From: Anaerolineales bacterium
Lineage (GTDB): Bacteria; Chloroflexota; Anaerolineae; Anaerolineales; UBA6663
Assembly (NCBI GenBank): GCA_020845955.1
Contig: JADLEU010000220.1
Location: forward strand, 19,364-83,363
Length of the DNA: 64,000 bases
Direction: 5' to 3'
Of the stretch, positions 39,517-48,081 are shown in pieces. A program made the position numbers and the translations under genes. The notes under the pieces are model-generated. The model had not been told where the DNA came from. It searched no databases and saw only the letters and a list, made by a program, of their open reading frames with translations. How positions within the stretch are numbered: the first letter of the stretch is position 1; every line of letters starts with the position of its first letter.

Positions 39517-40368
39517 TTAAGCCCGATCCACATCTGGCGTCGGCCCACGGCGGCGGCCGGCACCGAGGGCCGCGCTGCGCAAGTAGGCGGCCCAGACAGC
39601 GCGTGATATGGCCGTGCGGAAGCCGGCTTTCTCCAAGTAGTACAGCGCCTCGGCCGTCGTGCCCCCTGGCGAGGTGACCTGATTGCGCAGGCGGGCCAGG
39701 TGGTTGGGAGAATGACGATAGAAGTCGACCGATCCCTTGACCGTCTGCACCACCAATTGTTCCGCGACCCGCCGGGAGAAGCCCAAGTGCACCCCGGCAT
39801 CCACCAGCGCCTCCATGAACATGAAGACATAAGCCGGGCCGGTGCCCGAAAGCGCTGTGGCCATGTCCAGTTGGTCTTCGTTGTCGGCCTCGACCTCGTC
39901 GCCCAGGGCGCGCAACAGCAGGCGCGCCTGCTGGCGCTGGCCGTCTGATACGCTGGGAGCCGCAATCCAGACCGTGATCCCCTCGCCGATCTGAGCAGGC
40001 GTATTCGGCATCGAGCGCACTACGCTGGCATGCGCCAGGCCCGTCACGACCGTATCGATCCGGGCGCCGGCCACAATCGAGAATACCAGCGCCTCGGAGT
40101 CGATCTTGCCGCGCAGCCCGGGCAGCGCGGCCGGCAAGACCTGCGGCTTGACGGCCAGAACAACCACGTGCGCGCCGTGCACGGCGGCGCAATTGTCCGT
40201 CGTCGCCGCGATGCCGAAACGCTCGGCCAGGGCCTGCCCGCGTTCTTCCCGCGGTCCCGAGGCAGTTATGTTCTTCGCCTGCGCGATCCCCTCGCTGAGC
40301 AAGCCCTGGATCATCGCTTCAGCCATCGCGCCAGAACCTATAAAGGCAATGCGTGAGTCAATGAGCAT
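39517..40368 (-). CDS. proC: Pyrroline-5-carboxylate reductase
   Basis: 283 residues. The N-terminal NADP-binding fold has IAFIGSGAMAEAMIQG, followed by VVLAVKPQVLP and VRSMPNTPAQIGEG. The C-terminal helical dimer domain shows ALSGTGPAYVFMFMEALVDAGV and TSPGGTTAEALYYLEKAGF, the ProC signature. It makes the last step of proline synthesis. It lies seven bases after ruvA on the same strand, so it is probably part of a yebC-ruvC-ruvA-proC transcript. Confidence 0.95.
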   Translation of the reverse strand: MLIDSRIAFIGSGAMAEAMIQGLLSEGIAQAKNITASGPREERGQALAERFGIAATTDNCAAVHGAHVVVLAVKPQVLPAALPGLRGKIDSEALVFSIVAGARIDTVVTGLAHASVVRSMPNTPAQIGEGITVWIAAPSVSDGQRQQARLLLRALGDEVEADNEDQLDMATALSGTGPAYVFMFMEALVDAGVHLGFSRRVAEQLVVQTVKGSVDFYRHSPNHLARLRNQVTSPGGTTAEALYYLEKAGFRTAISRAVWAAYLRSAALGAGRRRGPTPDVDRA

Positions 40369-40375
40369 AGGTCTC

Positions 40376-40966
40376 TCAGCTAGAGAAATATTGCAGCGCC
40401 AGGCGTATTTTGTCTTCGACCGTCTCGCCCTCGCCCTTGGGCACGCTCTGAACTGCCGCCTGCGCCTCCACCACGCTGTAACCCAGCGCCGTCAGGGCCG
40501 CCATGACTTCGGTCTCCAGACCGGAAGCGCCCGCTGCCAGCATGCCCAGCCCGGGTTCCCCTGGCCCCAGCTTATCCCGAAGGGCAAATACGATCTTCTC
40601 GGCCGTCCGGCGGCCCACGCCCGGCACGCGGTCGATCACCTCGGCCTGGTCGTGGGCCACGGCACGCCGCAGCACGTCGAGCGACAGCGACGACAGCACG
40701 GCCAGCGCCAGCCGCGGCCCCACTCCCTGGACCGTCAGCAATAACTCAAACACGCCGCGCTGCTCTTCGGTGGAGAATCCGTACAGCGTCAGGGCGTCTT
40801 CCCGCACCAGCAGGTAGGTGTGCAGATAGATCGAGCGCCCCACCCCATCGAGCTCGTCGAAAACAGAGGCGGGCACGTTGACCTTAAAGCCAACGCCGCC
40901 CACCTCGACGACGACAAAGGCCGGCTGAACGGCTTGCACTACGGTGCCATGCAGCGAGGAAATCAT
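40376..40966 (-). CDS. ruvA: Holliday junction branch-migration protein RuvA
   Basis: 196 residues. N-terminal OB-fold (MISSLHGTVVQAVQPAFVVVEVGGVGFKV), two helix-hairpin-helix motifs (VQGVGPRLALAVL and VPGVGRRTAEKIV) and a C-terminal three-helix domain (ALTALGYSVVEAQAAV) that contacts RuvB. Start overlaps the ruvC stop by four bases (ATGA). No ruvB is in the window. Confidence 0.95.
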   Translation of the reverse strand: MISSLHGTVVQAVQPAFVVVEVGGVGFKVNVPASVFDELDGVGRSIYLHTYLLVREDALTLYGFSTEEQRGVFELLLTVQGVGPRLALAVLSSLSLDVLRRAVAHDQAEVIDRVPGVGRRTAEKIVFALRDKLGPGEPGLGMLAAGASGLETEVMAALTALGYSVVEAQAAVQSVPKGEGETVEDKIRLALQYFSS

Positions 40967-41454
40967 TCGTCCGTCAAAGCCCGCAAGCGCGCTGAATGCA
41001 GATGACAGATCGCCACGGCCAGCGCATCGGCGGCGTCGTCGGGCCGGGGCGCCTCGGGCAGGTTGAGGATCGCCCGCACCATGCCCTGCATCTGCGGCTT
41101 GTCGGCCGCGCCGTAGCCGGCCACGGCCAGCTTGACGTCGCGGGGATTGTACTCGCCGATGCTCAACCCCGCTTCGGCCATAGCCAACAAGGCTACGCCC
41201 CGCGCCTGACCCACGGTCATCGCCGTGCTGACATTCCTCTGAAAAAACAGCTTCTCCACCGCGCCCGTGTCTGGGTGGTGGAGCGCAATCAGCCGCTGGA
41301 TCTCGCGGTAAATCGCAAGCAGGCGTTCGGCCATGGGTGCGCCGGCCGGCGTCAGGATGACGCCGTAGGTCACGACTGCCGGCGCGCCCTCCATTTCGCG
41401 CACCAGGCCATACCCGGTGGTAGCCGTACCGGGGTCAATTCCAAGGGCAAGCAT
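40963..41454 (-). CDS. ruvC: Crossover junction endodeoxyribonuclease RuvC
   Basis: 163 residues. The RNase H-like fold begins MLALGIDPGTATTGYG with catalytic D7. Further acidic residues are in GAVEKLFFQRN and the C-terminal PDDAADALAVAICH. It resolves Holliday junctions with RuvAB. It overlaps ruvA by four bases and lies 77 bases after yebC, the usual bacterial yebC-ruvC-ruvA order. Confidence 0.95.
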   Translation of the reverse strand: MLALGIDPGTATTGYGLVREMEGAPAVVTYGVILTPAGAPMAERLLAIYREIQRLIALHHPDTGAVEKLFFQRNVSTAMTVGQARGVALLAMAEAGLSIGEYNPRDVKLAVAGYGAADKPQMQGMVRAILNLPEAPRPDDAADALAVAICHLHSARLRALTDE

Positions 41455-41531
41455 GCTGGATCAGGCCGCGTTTGTCCGCGAGCGTGGGGATTAAGGAGGC
41501 CCTGCTGACTGCCGATCGTCCAGAGATGGGT

Positions 41532-42287
41532 TCAGGCAGCCTGCATGGCCGCAATCGCCGCGTCGCTGAATTCCAGGTTGCTGTAAACGGCCTGGACGTC
41601 GTCCAGCTCCTCGATTTGCTCGATGAGCTTCATCACCTGGACGCTGCCTTCGGGGTCAAGCTCCAGCTTCTGGTTTGGTTCCATCCGGAGCTCAGACTCG
41701 TTTAGCTTAACTCCTGCTTTTTCCAGCCCTTGGACGACCGCGTGATACTGTTCGGCCGGCGCGAAGATCTCGATTTCCTGATCACCTGGCAGCACGTCGT
41801 CGGCCCCAGCATCCACGGCGATCTCGAAAATCCTGTCGGGATCATTGCCTGCGGCCGGCACGGTGATGTAGGCCTTGCGCGTGAACTGCCAACCCACGGC
41901 GCCGGCCTCGGCCATTGTCCCATTTGCGCGGGTCAACACCCGCCGCAGGTCGGCAATAGTGCGATTGCGGTTGTCAGTGACCACCTGGATCAGGATCGCG
42001 GCGCCGTGCGGGCCGTACCCCTCGTACATCATGGACTCAAACGCGGCGCCATCCTTATCCTCGCCAGTCCCGCGGCGGATCGCGCGCTCGATGTTGTCTT
42101 TCGGCATTGAATTGGAGCGTGCCTTGTCAACCGCCAGCCGCAGCTTGAAATTCGTATCGGGGTTGCCGCCGCCTTCGCGGGCAGCTATCGCGATTTCGCG
42201 CGCCAGGCGTGTGAACAGTTGCCCGCGCCGGGCGTCTGCCACGCCTTTCTGGTGCTTAATCGTCTTCCATTTTGAGTGACCTGACAT
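41532..42287 (-). CDS. yebC: YebC/PmpR family protein
   Basis: 251 residues from ATG 42287, with the invariant opening MSGHSKWKTIKHQKGVADARR and typical NNRNRT-like VTDNRNRTIADLRRVLTRANG. The family is described as transcriptional regulators; recent work links members to translation of proline-rich stretches. CAGGAG precedes the ATG. An upstream ATG (42305) was rejected because of the conserved opening. An extended -10 promoter lies 72 bases upstream. Confidence 0.93.
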   Translation of the reverse strand: MSGHSKWKTIKHQKGVADARRGQLFTRLAREIAIAAREGGGNPDTNFKLRLAVDKARSNSMPKDNIERAIRRGTGEDKDGAAFESMMYEGYGPHGAAILIQVVTDNRNRTIADLRRVLTRANGTMAEAGAVGWQFTRKAYITVPAAGNDPDRIFEIAVDAGADDVLPGDQEIEIFAPAEQYHAVVQGLEKAGVKLNESELRMEPNQKLELDPEGSVQVMKLIEQIEELDDVQAVYSNLEFSDAAIAAMQAA

Positions 42288-42358
42288 CGCGAGTGCTCCT
42301 GGCAATCCAACGGGGCGACGGCACGCTCCGGGAGTTATCCTGTCGAGGGGTAAACGCG

Positions 42359-42367
42359 ATTATACCA
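42359..42367 (-). promoter_or_regulatory. Extended -10 promoter of yebC
   Basis: TGGTATAAT on the minus strand fits TGnTATAAT. It is back to back with the plus-strand -10 box at 42373-42378. Confidence 0.55.
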
Positions 42368-42372
42368 TGAGC

Positions 42373-42378
42373 TATAAT
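42373..42378 (+). promoter_or_regulatory. -10 box of the 42387 gene
   Basis: A perfect TATAAT eight bases before the ATG at 42387, implying a very short or absent leader. No convincing -35 box. Confidence 0.5.
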
Positions 42379-42386
42379 CATGGCCG

Positions 42387-43577
42387 ATGCAGCGGACCGA
42401 GTTGGCAGCACTGCTGAACGCGGGAATCGCGGCAGTCCAGGCCGGCGACCTGGCCCATGGGCGGGAACTGCTGCTGCGTGTGGTCGAGGCCGACGAGCGC
42501 GTCGAGCCAGCCTGGCTGTGGCTCAGCGCCGCCCTCGAGCAGCCGGCCGACCAACTGCTGGCGCTCGAAAACGTGTTGGCGCTCAACCCAAACAACACCC
42601 GGGCGCGGTTCGGCGTGCTGGCGCTGCGGCGGCGGCTCGGCCTGCCGGAAACGCCGGCCCTCGCGGCGCCTGGGCCGCCATCGGCCACACCGGCCTCAAC
42701 CGCTCGGCCGAGCACCCCGGAAGCGGCACAACCGCCGCTCCGGTCCGCGGCGCTCGCGGTGGATCCGGCTCAGCACAGCGAGCCAGGCGCCGAGGACGAC
42801 CCCGACCAATGCGTCTACTGCGGCCGGGCCGTGGCCCCTGAGGCCAACCGCTGCCCGCATTGCGGCCGAGCGCTGCTGACCAGCGGGGCGTGGCGCGCCG
42901 GCGGTTACCAATATCTGCTGCTCATCATGGTTGGATTGCAGCTTCAGGGCGGCCTATTGCAGGGCATTGTCGCCTACCTGTGGGACAATTACCCGAGCAG
43001 CCTGGATTTCCTCCCCTGGGAGGCTCTGCTGGCCCACAATCCCCTTCTCCCGGCGGTGGTGCGCATGTTTGGCTGGGCCGTGGTGTTGATGATGCTGTTG
43101 TGGGATTCGCTGGCCGCCTACCGCTGGGCGGCCGTTCTGGCCCTGGTCGACCTGGCCTGGGCCGGCGCCGGCTGGGGGATCAGTTGGCTCGCCAGGGAGA
43201 TCGCCGCCGTCAACGCCGTTCTGGCAGGTGGAATTGTCTTGGTGGGCTTCTCGGCCGTCATAAGCCAGGCCCAAGCGCGCCGCCGGCTGCACGTCGCGGT
43301 CGACCGGGGTATCCACAGCGGCTTGATGCTCCACCAGCGGGCCGAGCGCTACGCCCGCCGCGGAATGTGGGCCCTGGCCGCGGTGCACTGGCAGCGGGCC
43401 ATCGCCCGGCAGCCGCGCGAGCCGCTCTACTACAAAGCGCTGGGCAAGGCCCAGGCGCGGCTCGGCCGCCGTGGGGCCGCGCTGCGATCATTCCAGTCGG
43501 GTGCGGAGGTCGCGCCTGGCGACGGCGATTTTGCGCGGCTGATCGTCGCCGTGAAAGCAGACGACCACGAACGCTAG
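42387..43577 (+). CDS. TPR / zinc-ribbon / membrane protein of unknown function
   Basis: 396 residues. N-terminal TPR-like helices (about 5-75: AGIAAVQAGDLAHGRELLLRVVEAD, PAWLWLSAALE) precede a Pro/Ala-rich linker. A zinc ribbon follows (CVYCGRAVAPEANRCPHCGR, near 142-161), then four or five hydrophobic segments (about 175-300) and a C-terminal TPR (MWALAAVHWQRAIARQPREPLYYKALGKAQARLG). The plan suggests a membrane-anchored scaffold with TPR modules on the cytosolic side. No enzyme motif is seen. It is divergent from yebC and convergent with the metalloprotease gene, seven bases from its end. Confidence 0.75.
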   Translation: MQRTELAALLNAGIAAVQAGDLAHGRELLLRVVEADERVEPAWLWLSAALEQPADQLLALENVLALNPNNTRARFGVLALRRRLGLPETPALAAPGPPSATPASTARPSTPEAAQPPLRSAALAVDPAQHSEPGAEDDPDQCVYCGRAVAPEANRCPHCGRALLTSGAWRAGGYQYLLLIMVGLQLQGGLLQGIVAYLWDNYPSSLDFLPWEALLAHNPLLPAVVRMFGWAVVLMMLLWDSLAAYRWAAVLALVDLAWAGAGWGISWLAREIAAVNAVLAGGIVLVGFSAVISQAQARRRLHVAVDRGIHSGLMLHQRAERYARRGMWALAAVHWQRAIARQPREPLYYKALGKAQARLGRRGAALRSFQSGAEVAPGDGDFARLIVAVKADDHER

Positions 43578-43584
43578 GGCAGCG

Positions 43585-45441
43585 CTACGGCGTGTAGGTC
43601 GCGCGTGCCACCCGCAGGCCGTCACTGGCCTGAACCTCAAGGACCGGACGGCTAGCGCCTGCCAGAAGCTCGGCGGGCACGAAGAATGCCGGGACGGCGC
43701 TTTCCGGCTCCAGCAGCAGCCAATTGGCGCCCCCATCTGGTGAGAAACTGGCACGATAGGCCAGCCCTGGCATCCGCGGGGCGCTGGACAGCGACCAGAG
43801 CTGCCCGCCCGGGTGTTCCACGGCAACAATGCCGGTGCGCAAGCTCGCCACCGGACCGGACACCTGGCGCTCGTAGACGAGTTGGGACGAGCGATAGACG
43901 CGCAGGCCGCGCGCCCCGGCCGCGGGCGGGAGCGCCACCTGGAAACCCAGAGTCTCGCTGGCGGCATCCACCTCGCCCTGGGGGCTCCAGGGGTCGACAA
44001 GATATGGAACGGCGTCGAAAGACCGGCTCGCCAGCACAGCGCCCGCGCCATCAACCAGATCGAGCCGATACGGTCCCGCGTCAGCCAAGCGCGCTGCCGG
44101 CGCCTTTTGCGCGAAGGCCGGACCCAGGTGGAGCGTGCCCGCCGCGTCAACGTAACCGCTGAGCACGAGCGCCTCACGCGCGTCCACTTCCGGGGCCGCT
44201 CCAAAGGGTTGGCTGGCCCAACTCCACGCATCGTAAATCGCCCGGTAGGTGAAGTCCGACGTCCACTCGGGGCTGCAATAACTCATGTAGTCCCGATAGC
44301 TGGTGGGCGGATAGAGTTGGCCGTCAGCCAGATCGTACCCCCACTGCCCAATGGGCGCCCCACCGCCGTATGGGTACGGGCCGACCCCGTTACTTGTGCC
44401 GCACGGCGCATGCGGCCGGCCCAAGTTGTGTCCCATCTCGTGGGTGAAGGTCGGGCTTGCCTCGCCGCGGGCGCTCGGGAAGCCGGCGAAGCCAACCGCG
44501 GTCTTGCTGGCAAAGCCATACGGGCTGTTCACCCAGCCGATGCCGGCAATGCAGCCTCCACTGCAGCCATCCACGGCTACCGTGTCGACCAGGCCATAGT
44601 AGACCTTCTGCTCGCTCAGGTCCTCGACGGCGTGGATATTCGTAATCTGCCCGAGCAAGGTCGACCAGGCGCCGGTAGAGCGGAGATCGCCCGAAAAAGT
44701 GTGGGTGGCACTTCGGACAGTGTACACGACCTGCGCCACGGGAAAGACCTTTATCGGCATCCAGGTCAGGTAGCTCAAGTCGCTCGTGTCGGGCACACTC
44801 TCCGGCGCGCCCGAGCGGGCATATCGGATGGGCACCACCACGACTTCCAGCAGCGGGGCATTGACGAAATCGAACGACTGGACGCCGCTACCCGGATAGC
44901 GATTGTTGGTCTCGTCGGTCTCGCGGATGGCGTTGTCGGGGTCCAACTCCAGCGCGTATTGCGTCCCCGGCGCCAGCCAGTCGCTGGGAAGAAAGAAATT
45001 CAGTGTCTGGGCCAGATTGCCTTCGTCGGTACTGGCCGGCAGCGTGATCGGGCCCGCCTCCAGCGCGTCCTGCGGCACACCGCCGGCGGTGTGCCGTGTC
45101 AGGCGTCCAAGCACGCCCGCCAGTTCAGACTGGCCGGTGAGGCTCAAAAAGACCCGCAGCACCGCCGGCCGATTGGCCACATGTACGGTATAGCTGTCCG
45201 CCATCGTAATCCCCTGGACAATCTCAATACGGCTGACCGAAATATCCACTACGGGGGGCGGCCAATCGTGCGCCAGAACCGGCAGCCGGACGAGGTGAGG
45301 CGGCGCGGTGCCGGCGGGTCCGCCGGGGGCAGCGCTCAGCGCGCCGCTGGCCTGGGCCGGCAGGCGCGCAGGCAGCGCCGAGAGACTCGCGAAGACGCAC
45401 AAGAACAATAGCGGCCGGAGCGCCGAGCTGGCCTGTTGCAT
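43585..45441 (-). CDS. Secreted zinc metalloprotease (metzincin type)
   Basis: 618 residues from ATG 45441 (a GTG three codons earlier is possible). A signal peptide (SALRPLLFLCVFASLSALPA) is followed by a linker with HLVRLPVLAHDW, a CARDB-like beta domain (about 65-195: LDPDNAIRETDETNN) and the protease. The zinc site is H334-E-M-G-H338-N-L-G341-R-P-H344 and the Met-turn is DYMSYC (M386), the HExxHxxGxxH plus Met-turn signature of metzincins. The C-terminal about 200 residues look like further beta domains. The substrate is unknown. A perfect -10 box lies 30 bases upstream. Confidence 0.88.
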   Translation of the reverse strand: MQQASSALRPLLFLCVFASLSALPARLPAQASGALSAAPGGPAGTAPPHLVRLPVLAHDWPPPVVDISVSRIEIVQGITMADSYTVHVANRPAVLRVFLSLTGQSELAGVLGRLTRHTAGGVPQDALEAGPITLPASTDEGNLAQTLNFFLPSDWLAPGTQYALELDPDNAIRETDETNNRYPGSGVQSFDFVNAPLLEVVVVPIRYARSGAPESVPDTSDLSYLTWMPIKVFPVAQVVYTVRSATHTFSGDLRSTGAWSTLLGQITNIHAVEDLSEQKVYYGLVDTVAVDGCSGGCIAGIGWVNSPYGFASKTAVGFAGFPSARGEASPTFTHEMGHNLGRPHAPCGTSNGVGPYPYGGGAPIGQWGYDLADGQLYPPTSYRDYMSYCSPEWTSDFTYRAIYDAWSWASQPFGAAPEVDAREALVLSGYVDAAGTLHLGPAFAQKAPAARLADAGPYRLDLVDGAGAVLASRSFDAVPYLVDPWSPQGEVDAASETLGFQVALPPAAGARGLRVYRSSQLVYERQVSGPVASLRTGIVAVEHPGGQLWSLSSAPRMPGLAYRASFSPDGGANWLLLEPESAVPAFFVPAELLAGASRPVLEVQASDGLRVARATYTP

Positions 45442-45470
45442 GGCACGCACCTGGGCTTTGGGGTCTGCCC

Positions 45471-45476
45471 ATTATA
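45471..45476 (-). promoter_or_regulatory. -10 box of the metalloprotease gene
   Basis: TATAAT on the minus strand, 30 bases before the ATG at 45441. No clear -35 box. Confidence 0.4.
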
Positions 45477-45567
45477 CCTGAGTCATTGCGTGAAAGTAGA
45501 TGGGTCTTGGGTCATGGGTCAAGCTCGTCGCGCTTTGCACCCAGGCAAGCCGCGCCATTGCAGCGCT

Positions 45568-45623
45568 GGTCGAGGACACGCCTCATTGGCGTCTTCTCGA
45601 CCAACGTCCAGAGCCGGGTCGAG
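45568..45623 (-). promoter_or_regulatory. Two mutually exclusive hairpins in the 212-base gap
   Basis: GGTCGAG (45568-45574), CTCGACC (45596-45602) and GGTCGAG (45617-45623) allow the middle copy to pair with either neighbour. The first hairpin has an extra inner stem (45578-45582 with 45588-45592). It lies after the VWA gene and before the metalloprotease promoter. A terminator with an alternative fold is the simplest reading; the rest of 45442-45653 shows no gene. Confidence 0.4.
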
Positions 45624-45653
45624 TTTCCGGCCGGTTGGACCAAGACGGCAAAC

Positions 45654-47033
45654 TCAGTGGTGAATGAATAGCTTGTCGACGGCCTCGCCCAACTGCGCCA
45701 GGTTGCTGACCTGGTGGGTGGCATCGCATAGAGGCGCGTACTTATGCATGTCACTGTCGCCCGTGCCCCACAAATAGTGCTCTTCGGGGTTGAACCACAC
45801 CACCCGCCGCGCGCGCCGTCGGATTAGCTCGAAAAGCTCCAGGCGGGGGTCGTTGTAGTTATTCCGGCCGTCGCCCAGGAAGATCACGGTCGTGCGCCGG
45901 TCGATCGCATCGAGGTGTCGAGCGCACAGGTTGTCGAGGCTGTGCCCCAGGTCGGTGGCATAGTAACCGGGGGGAATGCGGTGCAGCACCAGCGGGATCG
46001 CTTCACCAGGCCTGCCGGCAATAAACTCGTCGCTGACTTCCTCCAAATGATCGTTGAAGGCAAACGAGCGCGCCTTGCCGACCTGGTCCTGCAGGTCATA
46101 CATCAGGCGCAGCATGAACTCGGCCACCGGCCGCATAGACGTGGACACGTCACAGATCAAGGCAAACTTGGGTTTCAGATGGCGTTTCTTGAAGTGCAGC
46201 ACGAAAGGCACACCGGCCGTGCGCAGATTGGCCCTGAGGGTCGTCTTGGGATCGAGCGTCTTGCCACCACCCTTTTTCTGGCGCAACGCGGCCCGCGTGC
46301 GTAGCTGAGCCGCCAGACGGCTCACCTGCCGCCGCAGCTCGCGCGCTTCGGCCTGGGTCAGGTCTGCGAAGGGCCGCTGCATCAGGTCATGGCCGTCCAG
46401 TTTCTGTGGCGGCTGCTCCGACATGTGCCGGGCGATACTTTGGCCGACGTGCTGCGCCGCCTGTTCGGCCAGCGCTTCCCGGTTCGCGGCGAGGAGATCC
46501 AGCACAGCCTGCTGGCCCTCGGGCGTCATCCCCATGCGCTGCAGCTCGGCCAGCAGTTTCTCGATCTGCTCCGCCAGCGCTTCCAGGCCCATCCGGCGCA
46601 GCATTTCCCGCGTCAGCCAGGGTTGCTGCTCAGGCCGCTGCGCCCGATCCGCGCCTGCTGCCCGTCCGAACTGTGCCAGCTCTTCCTGGGTTGGGGCCTG
46701 GCCGGAGGCGAGCATCTGCAGCAGCCGGCCCAACTCGCCGGCGAGCGCGCGCAGCGCGGCTTCGAGTTTCTTTTGATCTTGGGGAGACAGCGCCTCCTGC
46801 GGCGGCATAAAGGGCGGGCCGCCCGAGCCGAAAAAGAGCGGGAAGAGCCTATCGAAGATGGGCTGATCCGCGCGCTCCTTGACTAGCGTCGTCCGCAGCG
46901 CCGACTTGAACTGCTCGCGATTTATCACGCCCAGCTGTTCCATGGCGCGAAAGGCGTCCTGGCTCTCGGCCAATGAGACGCGCAGGCCGGCGGCCCGCAG
47001 GCCGGCGATAAACTGCACGACGCGATCGTCCAT
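45654..47033 (-). CDS. CoxE-like von Willebrand factor A domain protein
   Basis: 459 residues. The N-terminal half is helical (VVQFIAGLRAAGLRVSLAESQDAFRAM), then a Gln/Ala/Arg-rich middle. The VWA domain begins with ALICDVSTSM, the DxSxS metal-ion-dependent adhesion motif, followed by VIFLGDGRNNYNDP and VVWFNPEEHYLWGTGDSDM. CoxE-type proteins work with MoxR/CoxD ATPases as chaperones that activate metalloenzymes or complexes. The MoxR-type gene is 23 bases upstream. No CO dehydrogenase genes are nearby, so the client is unknown. Confidence 0.88.
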   Translation of the reverse strand: MDDRVVQFIAGLRAAGLRVSLAESQDAFRAMEQLGVINREQFKSALRTTLVKERADQPIFDRLFPLFFGSGGPPFMPPQEALSPQDQKKLEAALRALAGELGRLLQMLASGQAPTQEELAQFGRAAGADRAQRPEQQPWLTREMLRRMGLEALAEQIEKLLAELQRMGMTPEGQQAVLDLLAANREALAEQAAQHVGQSIARHMSEQPPQKLDGHDLMQRPFADLTQAEARELRRQVSRLAAQLRTRAALRQKKGGGKTLDPKTTLRANLRTAGVPFVLHFKKRHLKPKFALICDVSTSMRPVAEFMLRLMYDLQDQVGKARSFAFNDHLEEVSDEFIAGRPGEAIPLVLHRIPPGYYATDLGHSLDNLCARHLDAIDRRTTVIFLGDGRNNYNDPRLELFELIRRRARRVVWFNPEEHYLWGTGDSDMHKYAPLCDATHQVSNLAQLGEAVDKLFIHH

Positions 47034-47056
47034 CTCCCGCCTTCCGCTCAGCCTGT

Positions 47057-48016
47057 TCAGCGCAGCGGGCGCAGGCGCCGGACCTCGTTCGACGGCGGCT
47101 CATCACTGCGCCCGCGCTCCTCGCGTGACAGTCCGCGCCGCGCCCGCTGCAGGTCAGCCTCATGCTTCAGCAAGATCGACAGCGTGGTATCCAGCGTCTT
47201 CGGATCGAGCGCTTTGGCGTTGAGCAAGACCAGCGCGCGAGCCCAATCCAGTGTCTCGCTCACCGAGGGGCTCTTCTTGAGGTCAAGGCGCCGCAGGCGC
47301 TGAACTAACTCCACCGCCTGCCTGGCCAGGCTGGGCGCCAGTTCTGGCACGCGCAGGCGCACGATGCGCAGCTCGGCTTCAGCGGTCGGGTAGTCGATGA
47401 AGATATAGATGCAGCGGCGCTTCAGCGCCTCCGACAGCTCGCGCGTGTTATTCGAGGTGAGCAGCACCAGCGGTTGGTGCCGCGCGCGCAGCGTGCCCAA
47501 CTCGGGGACCGACACTTGGAAGTCAGACAGCACCTCCAGCAGAAAGGCCTCAAACTCAGCATCAGCGCGGTCGATCTCGTCGATCAGCAATGTGACCGGC
47601 TTGTCAGCCATGATCGCCTGCAGCAGCGGCCGCGGCAGCAGGAAGCGCTCGGAGAAGAAGACGTCGTCTTCGCTGGCCAGACGGTCGGCGGCAGCAGTCA
47701 GCGAGGTAGCATCGGATAGCAATTGGCTGAGCTTGTCGCGCAGCAGCTGCGTGTACAGCATCTGCTTAGCGTATTCCCACTCATAGAGCGCTTTGGTCTC
47801 GTCCAGGCCCTCGTAGCACTGCAGCCGGATGAGTTCGCGGCAAGACGCCGCGGCCCAAGCCTTGGCCAGCTCGGTTTTGCCTACCCCGGCCGGCCCCTCG
47901 GCCAGCACCGGTTTGCCCAGCTTCTCGGCCAGGTACAGCACTGTTGAGATCTCCTCCGTAGCGATATACTGCTGCCGGCCAAGCGCCTCCCCGACTTCGG
48001 TCGTTGTCGCAAACAT
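47057..48016 (-). CDS. MoxR-family AAA ATPase (CoxD-like)
   Basis: 319 residues. Walker A EGPAGVGKTELA, Walker B VTLLIDEIDRAD, sensor 1 VLLTSNNTRELSEALKRRC and an arginine-finger region fit MoxR AAA+ ATPases. It has an inserted segment (about 90-125) and a basic C-terminal tail (RRGLSREERGRSDEPPSNEVRR). It probably remodels a client complex with the VWA protein encoded 23 bases downstream. AAAGGTG precedes the ATG. Confidence 0.9.
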   Translation of the reverse strand: MFATTTEVGEALGRQQYIATEEISTVLYLAEKLGKPVLAEGPAGVGKTELAKAWAAASCRELIRLQCYEGLDETKALYEWEYAKQMLYTQLLRDKLSQLLSDATSLTAAADRLASEDDVFFSERFLLPRPLLQAIMADKPVTLLIDEIDRADAEFEAFLLEVLSDFQVSVPELGTLRARHQPLVLLTSNNTRELSEALKRRCIYIFIDYPTAEAELRIVRLRVPELAPSLARQAVELVQRLRRLDLKKSPSVSETLDWARALVLLNAKALDPKTLDTTLSILLKHEADLQRARRGLSREERGRSDEPPSNEVRRLRPLR

Positions 48017-48081
48017 TCGTCACCTTTCGCTTTGCTGGCGGCTGCCTGATGGGTGGGCGGGCCATCGCGCCAGTGACCGTT

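Noticed and set aside
45654-48016. Evidence for CO dehydrogenase
   Set aside because: MoxR and CoxE-like proteins occur in many contexts, and no coxLMS genes are present.
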